A stretch of 64,000 nt of DNA, taken from Scilla litardierei. Taxonomy: Eukaryota; Streptophyta; Magnoliopsida; Asparagales; Asparagaceae. This document shows, piece after piece, positions 46,151-57,151 of the stretch. Position 1 is the stretch's first letter; each line of letters starts with the position of its first letter. Where the stretch lies: the NCBI GenBank assembly GCA_030789695.1, contig CM061135.1, positions 111,794,301 to 111,858,300 on the forward strand, in the 5' to 3' direction. A program made the position numbers and the translations under genes. The notes under the pieces are model-generated. The model was not told the DNA's origin. It worked only from the letters and a program-made list of their open reading frames with translations, and ran no database searches.

Positions 46151-48245
46151 ATGCCTCTACAAACAAATCACTCAAAGCTTCATGCACAACAACAACCGCC
46201 ACCACCACGAGCAAGGGCCACACGTGCACGTACTTCAGTTGTTAAGCCCTCTACATCTACACCAGCTCCACCACCCATCCCACCTCCCCAAATTGACATC
46301 ATCGGGATTATTTTCCTAGATGAGTGCCAGTGCGACACATTTGAATCCCTAGCTCGATGAGCCATCATCCTTACCACATTCCCGAGCATTCTCGCTCTTG
46401 ATTCTTTAGGGCTCGTCGAGGGTGTCCAGACATTATTTTCCAATATATGTGTTGGAATTCCATAATTACATATCTCAATTCCATATGGTTTTGAAATGAC
46501 AAAAATATTACTGTTACTAACTCTTCCTGTGCAGATAACTGGCTACTCAACATTTACATCTTGTACATAATCACTAGTTACTGCTTCCTGCACAAAGACT
46601 TCTCAAATTCAGATGCAGTCATATCTACCGCTTTTATGTAATCAATGTATTTTCCATTTTACAGCTTATTAAGCCTGGTGATGACTTATTTTAGATGACT
46701 ATGGTCTCTCCAAACATTTATCTACAACTAGTCTTTTCAGAATCCTAAAATTCCAATTTTAAAAATTAGCAGACCAATACATTTTTGTTAGCCGACTAAT
46801 TTTTTCTTTTTGAATTTGACCTTGAAATTTGTTGATCAAATCCCCCTTCATATCAGTTCCACGTCAGTAACCTCAAACAATCAAATTTTGTCCTTTCAAA
46901 ATTAGTCGACCAACAAAAATCATTGGCCGATCAATTCTGTTTTTGACTGTTTTTTGCAACTGGTTTGTTCTATCCGTTGGAGACGGTTTTTGTCTGTTGG
47001 AATATGACCGTAATAACTTCCTTTCAGATATATAAATAGATGAGTACCCCCTTTCTCTTCTATTCACTTCATTTTCCAACTTTCTTCTTTAGAACTTAAA
47101 CTCTATCTTCTTCAAGAGAAAGTTCTGCCATTGTTTTCATTTGGAGAAGAAAAATTCTGGTATTTTCTTCATTTGAAAACTGAAATCTTCAAGAGTGTTT
47201 CTTCCATTCAAAATCTAGAAACCTTGAACTTCCATTTACACCTTTTCTTTGAATTCCATTTGAAATTCACATCAAGGCTTTAGGTGTTGTTTCATTCTTT
47301 ACTTTGTAAGTTGAATCTCTTCGTATAGAGATTGTACAAAGTTTGGGACACTGAGAGTGTCGTTTTTTTGTATATTGTTGCTTGCGGGGCAAGTGTTATA
47401 GTGGATTAAAAATCTCTATGGGGTAGAGGACTGGACATAAGATCATGAGGATCCGAACCAGTATAAATTCTTGGTGTTTATGTTTGCTTGGCTGGTTTGC
47501 TTATTTGTTTTGTTTCATTAATTGTGTTAAGTCTTTCACTTCAAGTTATTTATATTTAAAGGAATATACAAGTTACTTTGTATATCTCCTAATTGTTGAC
47601 AATACTACTCATTTCCACTGCTGTGTATTCAATTATCCATATCGACGATCCTTACAATAGAGTAGGATGATTTTCTGGCATGCGAGGCCCAAACATATAG
47701 GAGACTTACTTTAGAGTTTCTTAATTCACTCAGGCACCAGCATTCAGGGTTTTCATTTTGCCTGATGAACAAAGATTAATCCATATCCATCGACTCCCTG
47801 AACACTCTTTTCCATTGGCCCACCGCCATGTTTTGAGATTCCATCAAGCACAACTCCCCATTCCCCGACGAGTTTGATCTTGACATGTTCTTAGAGAAAA
47901 TCACTAGCCTCACCCCCTTTCCTATCACCAGAGCGAAGGCCTCTTCCATTATAAATCATTACCTTCTCCTTGCACATTGCATCATCACCAATTCCATTTT
48001 TTTTGTAGAGAAGAGACAGTCCAAGCCTTACATAATGCGCTCCTTTTCTTATGAGCCATGACACAGCCCTTCACTATTCACGAGGACAATACCTCTTCAT
48101 CATGCGTACTTTTCCATGTCGGTTCTTGGCTGGGTCATCATCTCTTCATACCCTTAGCTGCCCCACTGCTAGGAACTGATATTGAGGGTTTATCACGATC
48201 ATCGACAAGCTCCCTCCCATTTCTCTCCAGATCCCAGATGATATG
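46151..48245 (+). pseudogene. ATHILA ORF-1-like gene, split by solo LTR
   Basis: The ATG at 46151 starts a Pro/Ala-rich, basic N-terminus, then IDIIGIIFLDECQCDTFESLAR and a stop at 46358-46360. Readable conserved pieces continue to LFSNI at 46440. After the inserted LTR the family pattern resumes at about 47664: DDFLACE, TYRRLTLEFLNSL, FSFCLMNKD, DEFDLDMFLEKI, RAKASSIINHYLLLAHCIITNSIF. Several stops are present. This is the region known as ATHILA ORF-1 family (function unknown) in the envelope position. It ends where element 2 inserted at 48270. Confidence 0.65.
46448..47656 (+). mobile_element. Probable solo LTR, copia type
   Basis: 1209 bp starting TGTGTTGGAATTCC and ending CCTTACA, flanked by ATATA (46443-46447) and ATAGA (47657-47661), 4 of 5 matching. 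Inside: TATAAATAGATGAG at 47030, then CTTGCGGGGCAAG and a GGACTGGACATAAG...GAACCAGTATAAATTCTTG block typical of copia LTR 3' thirds. No internal element sequence. It interrupts the ATHILA ORF-1-like gene at a point where the frame is recognisable on both sides. Confidence 0.65.
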
Positions 48246-48514
48246 ATACATGTCCCTGGCCCCACCTCATGACGTGTGTGTATATTTTATATATTCACGC
48301 ATGTCTTCTTTGTGTTTTTCCGTTGTTTTCCATTGTTTTATGTCTGTTCTTTTGTGTTTTTGTATCTTTTCACTTTTTTCATGTTTCTGTGTAAATGCAG
48401 GAGATTTCCAGCGTTGGGGACGTATAAAGAAGATATCATGGGTCCCGGAGCAACGGGAGGAGTCAAGCGTGATGCAGAGGGCCAAACGACGAAGAAATCC
48501 ATATTTCAGCCATC

Positions 48515-49070
48515 AATCGATCGGGTGGACAGAGCCACCCGATTGGTTGATGCATGCGTATCCGACATGGACAGGAGCTGAAGAGAAGAGCAGCTCACCT
48601 AATTAGTTCAGTGATCGGGTGAGATCGACAGAGATCTCTGTCTATTTGAAGATGAATTCCAACCGATCAGGTGACATCTCACCCGATCGGTTCATCTAAA
48701 GCTGAAAATCAACAAACGACGACCCGGTCACGCCACCCGCTCACCTCAGCGTCTGGTTAAAGCTTCTAAAGCACGATGGCCAATGCGACAAGCAGCTCAC
48801 CCGATCGGTTGATGTTTCAACCGATCGGGTGGCCTTTTCTTCTCCTTTCGCGCGCTGCTGATGCATTCATTGAAGACCTGCTATCATTCCAGAGGGATTT
48901 TGGGTGATCTCTTATTTTTCTAGCGTCGGCATCGTCGTTAGCTTTCCAACGATAGATCAACCGATCGGTTGGTGTCCGGGTGGCCGTCCAGGTGAGCCAT
49001 TTTCAGCAGCTGAAGTCTCTGTTTCATTCCACCCGATCGGGTGAACTTCCACACGATCGGGTGGGCCTGT
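48515..49070 (+). repeat. ACCCGATCGGGT dyad array
   Basis: About twelve copies of CACCCGATCGGTT or AACCGATCGGGTG, singly or as facing pairs, e.g. CACCCGATCGGTTGATGTTT then CAACCGATCGGGTG. ACCCGATCGGGT is a perfect 12-bp palindrome (49033). The same array is at 60535-61082. Confidence 0.9.
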
Positions 49071-49134
49071 TTTAACAGTATTAATGGGTTTTCTGGACCC
49101 GAACCGTTGTGGTTGGTGAGGGGTTATTTATATG

Positions 49135-49143
49135 AGTTTGGGG
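49135..49143 (+). promoter_or_regulatory. TATA box of Athila-like element 2 5' LTR
   Basis: TATTTATAT about 65 bp after the last dyad; repeated at 61144-61152. Confidence 0.5.
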
Positions 49144-50509
49144 CATGACTTGGGGAGGATCTCCCCCATTTTTTGAGCAGTTTTTCTCCCCTTTCTTGGG
49201 AGTTTTATGTTAGATTAGATTAGGTTTTATCTTCCAATAAATCTTGTAAAGGATTGATCCGAACGCAAGATAAGTATTTCTTTCTCTTGTTTTCCATTGT
49301 TTTGTATTGTATTTCTTTTGCTTGATGGTGAACGTTTGTATGTCATTTCTGTTGCTTGTTTTTATGTTCTTCACCATTGAGTAGTATTGATGAACCCTAA
49401 TACGGGTTAGAGTAGGATTGATGCTTGGGTTGTTTCATTTGGCTTGGTTGCATGGCATGTGTTCGATGAAATGTGTCAATGGGGATTTCTAGCAATCGGA
49501 GTCCAATTCGTATGGCAACACACTAGTTGTGTTGGGGATTAGGGTCTGGTGTCTTGTCCAGTCAAGATCCACTTCGATGTATTGCTAGAAATCACATTCG
49601 ACCTATTTGGCCATTAGGGTTACGCGGGGGAATTTCATGGTCATTGGCGGGAGAAAGACCACCTCTGACCGTCGGGCCAAGGGGGAATAAACTTGGCGGT
49701 TGACTCCCTAGCCACAACTCACACCCCTAGCATAGACATTGAGTCCTCGCGCGTGGGAACGGGTTGGACGAAGTGTTGGTGTAATGCCCTGCGTAGCTAC
49801 TGCACACGTACTAAGGGGGGTGAATAGTACTTTAAAATAATCAAGTGTGTGTTTCCTAATTATTGTGCAAACATACAAACAACAATGTAGAATGACTACG
49901 ATCAACAAGAATTGAACAATGCAAACATGCGATATAACGGGTTCGGATCCACCCAAGTCTCCCCAACTTGTTACTGGTGATCCTACGTCCCAACCACCCG
50001 GATCCCCTCCAGATACTTAAGTTAGAAACCACTAACCCAAGATTTCCACTATGAAATTCTTGTAGAAAACCTCTACAAGACCAAATCATACACAAATGAA
50101 ATTGTGACTCCCACAACCCGGGATCACAAACTTCTCTCATAACCGAGAGATAAACTCAAATATCAAATGAGATGAAATAATGAAACACTTACCAACAAAA
50201 TCCTACGCCTTGAGTAAACTTACCAATTTAGGGCAAGAAGGATTTTGAGGAAGAAGAAGGCACCAAACCCTAGCTCCACCAAGATGACCAGCAATAGATG
50301 GCTAGGGAGAGATTGGTGACCTTGGATCAAGCTCTTGATTTGAGAGACTCACAATGAAGAGAATCTCTCTTGAGGAAATATGGCTCAAGGAGTTTGGAGA
50401 GATTCTTGTGAGAAGAGAAAGCTTTAGAAATGGAGTTGAATAGCTTCTCTTTGATTTCTCTCAACCTCTAGAATATCAGCCTTGAATACTAGGAAAGAAC
50501 CCCTACAAG

Positions 50510-50517
50510 TATATATA
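50510..50517 (-). promoter_or_regulatory. TATA box of Copia-3 3' LTR
   Basis: Minus-strand TATATATA, about 60 bp after the end of the dyad array; repeated at 55545-55552. Confidence 0.55.
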
Positions 50518-50574
50518 GGATAGAGGAAAGAGAGAAGCAAATTCGTAGCAATTAATGCTCCAACGGCTCTATTC

Positions 50575-51115
50575 TGAAGCAGCTTAATCGGTCAAAGAAG
50601 GATTACTGACCGATTAGTTTCTCAACTAGTCGATCGGTGATTCTACTTGGACCGACTAAGAGGATGACAGCCAATAAAGAAAGTTCAGGAGATATAGAAC
50701 TAGTCGGTCTAAGAAGACTTGCCAACCGACTAGTTTCACAACTAGTCGGTCGGTGAGTGTTCTTTGACCGACTAAGAGTTGAAATACGATAGGCTGTCTA
50801 CAAGGAGAACTAGTCGGTCTAAGAACAAATCTCAACCGGTTAGTTTCTCAACTAGTCGGTTGATGATTGTTCTTTGACCGACTAACGATAAACAGTAGCT
50901 CAGGCTGTGAAAATGAAGATATAACTAGTCGGTCTAAGAAGGATTTCAAACCGACTAGTTTGACAACTAGTCGGTCGGTGAACCTTCTTGGACCGACTAA
51001 TTGGTCAACAGGTAATCAGCTGAATTGAGGTAGGATATCTAGTCGGTTCACGAAGGATTGCCCACCGACTAGATTGCCATCTAGTCGGTTGGTTCTTCTT
51101 CTTGAACCAACTAAG
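50575..51115 (-). repeat. CCGACTAGTT / AACTAGTCGG dyad array
   Basis: Five or six facing pairs, e.g. CCGACTAGTT-TCAC-AACTAGTCGG at 50726-50749, each unit also bearing TTCTTNGACCGACTAA. Spacing between pairs is about 100 bp. The same array is in the other LTR (55620-56150). Confidence 0.9.
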
Positions 51116-51489
51116 ATGCACTAGAAGCCGCGAAATGAAGCGCGAAGCTTCGAAAAAGTTTCTATGGGCTTCTATGATAATCCTAGCTCTAATAATGTAA
51201 GACCTACTCAAGGCTTAACATTCTACAAAAAGAAACTAGAAGACTATAAACTAAACTTGACGAACCGTCTTCAAAGCTTCAATCCGAATCTCTTGACTTC
51301 AATAATGCTCCTTAAGCTTCAACGAAGCTTCAGGCACACGATCACGCGCTTTGAGAAGTCTTGAGACGTCGCTTTAGATGTACGTAGTATTTTGGCGACG
51401 ATCTCCATAACTGCGCTCACAAAGAGTTAGTTCACGATATTTATGTTTGCTTATCATCAAAACCAAATCCGGGGAATCAATACTCAACA

Positions 51490-51506
51490 TTCTCCCCCTT
51501 TTTGGT
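51490..51506 (-). other. Copia-3 polypurine tract
   Basis: Minus-strand CCAAAAAGGGGGAGAA directly before TGTTGAG. Confidence 0.9.
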
Positions 51507-52502
51507 GATGACAAACCAACATAAATAATAATCAATAATAATGATTCAAATGAAATTTACTTACTCCCCCTGCATTGATGACACGTTAGTTCCGTATTCA
51601 ATAATAATCATATGCATCAAGCAGACGAGGAAAGTATAAAATGTGAACCCAATTATTGCAATTTAGGATCTAAATCCATTTTATATCTTAACTCCCCCTG
51701 AATCTAACATATCAAATTAGATTCACGGTATATTGCTTTGAATTATCATTAAGCACAGCGTCATTATTAATTCTCTCCCCCTTTGGCATTAGCAAAAAGA
51801 GCGGGAGGAGATCAACGACAACAACAATGGCTAAAAATAAAAGCACGAGAGTATAAGAATACGACCACGGTCTATATGACACAAATGGAAAATAACGAAG
51901 AAAATCAAAGCGTGCCAACGAGACCATAGTCGAAAAATGAAATCATCAAAACTCAAATCAATTTCACATATTGAGTTATGGAACATACTCTCCAATATCA
52001 ACATTCTTAGTTAATTTAGTGCATGGAAAACAATTCTATGTTTTCATAAAAGCAATTCTATTTAACCAAAATAATCGTCGAGCGACGAAGTCAATATCAG
52101 AGACATAAATACAATATGAAAATCAACTAACAATTTCATGCAAAAGTGTTATGCCAAAAATAGATAGTAACTTCATAAAAACTTATGGCATACACAATTC
52201 TAGTACAAAATGACATCTAAATGCATTCAACACACATGGATACCAAATGTATATCAAATGTAAGAATATACTTACAACATTAAGCTCCCCCTACTTTGGT
52301 GCATCACTTAAGCACCATCAACTCCATTTGAATGAAAAACTTTGCAAGTCAATGAGTTGGTAGGGTTGGTATCCCACGGTGGATTGAACCTAGAAAACAT
52401 AATATGGAGCTAAAATTTGATTTGTTGCTCCTTCTCTTATTCTTGAGTACCTGAAGATAAAATATCATTCCATGGTACCCAAGGACATTAGGTCCTAAGA
52501 GA
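51507..52502 (-). other. Copia-3 3' noncoding region
   Basis: About 1 kb, AT-rich, with several CTCCCCCT words on the plus strand (51565, 51691, 51775, 52286), i.e. repeated purine tracts AGGGGGAG like the PPT. No ORF recognised. Confidence 0.7.
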
Positions 52503-54770
52503 TTAGACCTTTGGAAGCCAAGTCCAATTGGACTTAGACTTCCCAACATAATCATCATTATGCATGACATTCATAAAATATGAATTCATGTATGCTTGTT
52601 TTTCATGCATGTTAGTGTTCTTTGGGCCCCAAATAGTGAATTTCTTGGGAGCCCTATTCCTATTGGGAGCATGCATACGGTGTTGATGTCTACGTGATGC
52701 ATTTGGCCTATGAGGAGGTGGCCTAGGAAATGCATGTCGTGGGTAAGCATATGGCACATGATGAAATGGTAGTGGTGACATATGATATGGTGCATGATGA
52801 TTATTGTTCATATGATAGTAATGTGGATGAACATATGCATGTGGAGGAACACGTGCATGAGTGTGTCTCATATGGTGTGCACGTGCTCGTGGATATGGAG
52901 CATAAAAATCATCATACGTGTGAATATGTTGGGTAGGATGTGTGTTCCTACGTGGCATGGTATTGGTGTACATAAAAGCATGACCCCTCTTTGGAGGTCC
53001 ACCCAAAGCGGGTTTCTTTCCAAAAGGAGGTGTGTACCTAGTGGAAGCACCATTGGTAAATGAACTACCCATGGGGTGTTTACTCCTACTAGTTGAGGCT
53101 TCGGAAGATGGCCTAACAAAGGTCGTGGCCGATTTGGATGAGTCTCCCATCTTACACCCCAAGCCAATGTGATGATTGACCGGAAGTAAGTCATTTAGGA
53201 TATTATCCAAATGGCCCTTACCTTTATTGAATTTATCAATACGGCCTAATGTGCACTCATACTTCTCGGTGAGAGAATGCATAGAAGCATCCAAGGTGAA
53301 CACTTATGATGTGAGTGCATAAACACGAGACTTGAGATTCTCGTTCTCAATACTCAAAGTTGAGTTTTGAGAGGTCAAATCCGCTATTTCGTGTTCATCC
53401 GAAATCTCAATATGAACATGCTCAAGTTGAGATTTGAGATTTACAATCTCATTTCTCAACCCTTCAACAACGGTGTCGTTGTTGATGATGATAGGCTTAG
53501 GTGAGGTTTTGAGACTAGTTAGCTCATTTTTAATCTTAATATATCTACTAGCCAATTTAGAAAACTTAGACCAAAGTTGTTTGTTTGCTAATCTAAGTTC
53601 ATCCATAGTTACCTCATCGCCTTCATCCTCGCTTTCATCAGAAGAGGTCTCTTGATCATGTTCCTCTCTTCCCATGAAGCACATGTGTGCTTTCTCCACT
53701 TTTTCACCATCCGACTCTCCACTAGAGGAGTCCTTGTCGGAGTCGGTGAATGTGCCGACAAATCCTTTCTTGTACCCCTTCTTGTACTTTCTCGACTTGT
53801 CGTACTTGGATGCCTTCCACTTCTCCTTGTGTTTGTTTAGAGGACAATCCGGCTTGATGTGTCCTGGCTTGTTGCATGTATAACACACAGGATCGGAGGC
53901 ATTAGTCGAACTAAATTTTGATTTATTCTTAAACTTACCTTTTCCGAAGAATCGGTTGAACTTCTTTGCCAAATCGGCCAAAGCTTCTATGTCCAACTCG
54001 TCTTCCGATTCTTCATCATCGGTAGATGTAGATGGAGTGGCCTTGAATGCAATCATCTTTTTCTGTGGCTCTTATTGCTTCAAGTACGCCTTCATCTTGT
54101 CCTTCATCTTGATCTTACTATCCTTGCGTACCTCATGAGACATCAAGGTACTCATTAGTTGAACGACGGTATATTTATTCATGGTGTTACCTTCCTCGAT
54201 GGCGTAGGTGCGCTTTTCCCAAGTCGAAGGAAGTCCGTCAATAATCTTCGTGACTTTCTCCTTTTGGGTATAGATCTTCCCAAGGGCTTCCAACTTGTTG
54301 GATATGTCCACGAAGCGAGCATAGTACTCATTCATACTTTCACCCTGTTCCATATGAAATAACTCGAATTCTTTGTTAGCAACAACGAGTTTAGAGTCCT
54401 TTACCCTACTCGTTCCTTCGTGTAAGATGAGGAGTTGGTTCCATATTTGATATGCACTCTTACATGTGCATATCTTGTTGAAGTCTTCGGGCTCCAACGT
54501 GCATTATAAGGCGTTCATTGCCTTGGTATTGTTCACCTCCACGACGACCTCCGCGGTAGTCCACTTCGTGAAGTCTTGTTCGGCGGGCTCAACATACTCT
54601 GTCATCGTGGCTCTACATAGTGACGTGCTCCAGAGGACCGTTTCCATCCGGTATTTCCAGTACCCATAATTGGCACCGTTGAAAGAGGAAGGCCTAGTTG
54701 AGGAGTGTCCTTCCATCACCGAAGAAGCTCCTTCACGAATCTTGAAGACGATGTAGTCGTTGTTTGTCAT
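52503..54770 (-). pseudogene. Copia-3 gag (UBN2-like, CCHC knuckle, His-rich tail)
   Basis: The ATG at 54770 starts MTNNDYIVFKIREG. One reading frame runs to 52503 with three in-frame TAA stops (54504-54506, 54072-54074, 53304-53306) and no frameshift. Parts: N-terminal FNGANYGYWKYRM; UBN2-type helices (AYQIWNQL, ESMNEYYARF, LPSTWEKR; 54450-54200); acidic DDEESEDELDIEALADLAKKF; knuckle CYTCNKPGHIKPDC near 53870; coiled-coil-like 53600-53310; then a His/Tyr/Pro-rich segment (HPHYYHMNNNHHAPYHM, 52800-52600). It ends NWTWLPKV where related elements would enter protease. Gag forms particles; the rest would be supplied in trans. Confidence 0.9.
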
Positions 54771-54783
54771 AGCTATGAACCTT

Positions 54784-54796
54784 GGCTCCGATACCA
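54784..54796 (-). other. Copia-3 primer binding site (initiator Met)
   Basis: Minus-strand TGGTATCGGAGCC, two bases inside the 5' LTR boundary. Confidence 0.9.
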
Positions 54797-54798
54797 AC

Positions 54799-56524
54799 TG
54801 TAATGCCCTGCGTAGCTACTGCACACGTACTAGAGGGGGGGTGAATAGTACTTTAAAATAATCAAGAGTGTTATTCCTAATTATTGTGCAAACATACAAA
54901 CAATAATGCGGAGTGACTACGATCAACAAGAATTGAACAATGCAAACATGCGATATAACGGGTTCGGATCCACCCAAGTCTCCTCGACTTGTTACCAGTG
55001 ATCCTACGTCCCAACCACCCGGATCTCCTCCGGATACTTGAGTTAGAAACCACTAACCCAAGATTTCCACTATGAAATTCTTGTAGAAACCCTCTACAAG
55101 ACCAAATCATACACAAATGAAATTGTGACTCCCACAACCCAGGATCACAAACTTCTCTCGGTTGACTTCTCTCACAACCGAGAGATAAACTCAAATATCA
55201 AATGGGATGAAATAATGAAACACTTACCAACAAAATCCTACGCCTTGAGTAAACTTACCAATTTAGGGCAAGAAGGATTTTGAGGAAGAATAAGGCACCA
55301 AACCCTAGCTCCACCAAGATGACCAGCAATAGATGGCTAGGGAGAGATTGGTGACCTTGGATCAAGCTCTTGGCTTAAGAGGCTCACAATGAAGAGAATC
55401 TCTCTTGAGGAAATATGGCTCAAGGAGTTTGGAGAGATTCTTGTGAGAAGAGAAAGCTTTAGAAATGGAGTTGAATAGCTTCTCTTTGATTTCTCTAAAC
55501 CTCTAGAATATCAGCCTTGAATACTAGGAAAGAACCCCTACAAGTATATATAGGATAGAGGAAAGAGAGAAGCAAATTCGTAGCAATTAATGCTCCAACG
55601 GCTCTATTCTGAAGCAGCTTAATCGGTCAAAGAAGGATCACTGACCGATTAGTTTCTCAACTAGTCGGTCGGTGATTCTTCTTGGACCGACTAAGAGGAT
55701 AACAGCCAATAAAGAAAGTTCAGGAGATATAGAACTAGTCGGTCTAAGAAGACTTGCCAACCGACTAGTTTCACAACTAGTCGGTCGGTGAGTGTTCTTT
55801 GACCGACTAAGAGTTGAAATATGATAGGCTGTCTACAAGGAGAACTAGTCGGTCTAAGAACAAATCTCAACCGATTAGTTTCTCAACTAGTCGGTCGATG
55901 ATTGTTCTTTGACCGACTAACGATAAACAGTAGCTCAGGCTGTGAAAATGAAGATATAACTAGTCCGTCTAAGAAGGATTCCAAACCGACTAGTTTGACA
56001 ACTAGTTGGTCGGTGAACCTTCTTGGACCGACTAATTGGTCAACAGGGAATGAGCTGAATTGAGGTAGGTTATCTAGTCGGTTCACAAAGGATTGCCGAC
56101 CAACTAGATTGCCATCTAGTCGGTTGGTTCTTCTTCTTGAACCAACTAAGATGCACTAGAAGCTGCGAAATGACGCGCGAAGCTTCGAAAAAGTTTCTAT
56201 GGGCTTCTATGATAATCCTAGCTCTAATAATGTAAGACCTACTCAAGGTTTAACATTCTACAAAAAGAAACTAGAAGACTATAAACTAAACTTGACGAAC
56301 CATCTTCAAAGCTTCAATCCGAATCTCTTAACTTCAATAATGCTCCTTAAGCTTCAACGAAGCTTCAGGCACACGATCACGTGCTTTGAGAAGTCTTGAG
56401 ACATCGCTTGAGATGTACGTAGTATTTTGGCGACGATCTCCATAACTGTGCTCACAAAGAGTTAGTTCACGATATTTATGTTTGCTCATCATCAAAACCA
56501 AATCAGGGGAATCAATACTCAACA
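54799..56524 (-). repeat. Copia-3 5' LTR
   Basis: Copy of 49780-51489 with a 15-bp extra GGTTGACTTCTCTCA near 55160 and scattered substitutions. Confidence 0.95.
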
Positions 56525-56929
56525 GTTGGGAGTTATCATTGTGGCCTTAATGCTTCCGGTTGCGAAAGGTGTTAATGGACATGGGAATGCCCACCATCCG
56601 AAACCGGGTAGACCTAGCGTACTAGGCACCGACCAGAATATTGGGCCATGGACGCTAGGTACCACCTTTTGGGGCAATGTCTCACCCTGGGTCAAGTCAA
56701 ATGCCAAGTGTCATGAATGCTCTAGCCCATGTTTCGTGTCTTTTTATTTATTTCTTTGATTTCTACACTTCCACCCACATTGTCCGCGTAGCTAGCACAC
56801 AACCTAGGCGAGGCTAGCAGCCATTCAAGCCATCCACCTCCCTGAGTTCGATAAACCCGCACCCTACACTAACCATGCACTTGCGGTAAAACGACACCGC
56901 GCCCAATACCGTAAACGGGGCGCCGGTCA
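56525..56929 (+). repeat. Athila-like element 2 5' LTR, second part
   Basis: Resumes with GTTGGGAGTTATC after Copia-3 and is matched by 61794-61893. CCTCCCTGAGTTCGATAA and CCATGCACTTGCGG near the end are shared with the LTRs at 2779 and 42122. Confidence 0.85.
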
Positions 56930-56935
56930 AGTTTT

Positions 56936-56953
56936 TGACGCCGTTGCCGGGGA
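56936..56953 (+). other. Asp-type PBS of Athila-like element 2
   Basis: TGACGCCGTTGCCGGGGA, one base off the canonical TGGCGCCGTTGCCGGGGA, 6 bases after the LTR end. Confidence 0.75.
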
Positions 56954-57151
56954 GGCGTTCGGTTTGATATTAGCTTAGCTTGGGTTCGTTAGACTACGCA
57001 AAAAAAATACAATAACCAAGATATTTTTCCCCACCATTATCTTATCTTTCTGTTATTTTTTTTGTACTATTGACGCTCCTCTCTAGTTTTCTTATTTTGT
57101 TGTCCATGTATCTTTGGTGTAACCATGTAGAGATCAAATTGTGATGCTAAG

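Larger units (their letters stand above)
42122..48269 (+). mobile_element. Athila-like element 1, internally deleted (no RT/integrase)
   Basis: An LTR tail (42122-42180), degenerate Asp-type PBS, gag and protease are followed directly by the sequence that normally lies after integrase (GGGAGGCAACCCAA at 44959-44972). Then come a dyad array, a TATA box and an ATHILA ORF-1-like gene. RT, RNase H and integrase are missing. Copia-2 is inserted in its 5' LTR, a solo LTR at 46448 in its late gene, and Athila-like element 2 at 48270. Confidence 0.75.
48270..49779 (+). repeat. Athila-like element 2 5' LTR, first part
   Basis: Begins TGACGTG after the host text CCCCACCTCA; interrupted at GTTGG by Copia-3. 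TATTTATAT promoter at 49135-49143. Confidence 0.88.
49780..51489 (-). repeat. Copia-3 3' LTR
   Basis: Contains the GTCGGT dyad array (50575-51115) and, in transcription direction, TATATATA at about 50510-50517. Confidence 0.95.
49780..56524 (-). mobile_element. Copia-3: gag-only SIRE-like copia element (6,745 bp)
   Basis: LTRs of 1710 and 1726 bp start TGTAATGCCC and end CTCAACA on the plus strand; the target duplication is GTTGG (49775-49779, 56525-56529), perfect. Met PBS and strong PPT are present. The 3.3-kb inside carries only a gag frame with a UBN2-type domain, CCHC knuckle and His-rich tail. There is no protease, integrase, RT or RNase H. It must have depended on proteins from a full-length relative. 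Confidence 0.95.

Noticed and set aside
46151..48245. Functional envelope glycoprotein
   Set aside because: The gene sits in the envelope position, but I see no signal peptide, fusion segment or transmembrane anchor, and it is interrupted by stops and an LTR.
50575..51115. Regularly spaced palindromic repeats resembling a CRISPR array
   Set aside because: Units are imperfect, spacing varies, the set is present in both LTRs of a retroelement, and there are no cas genes; the genome is a plant.
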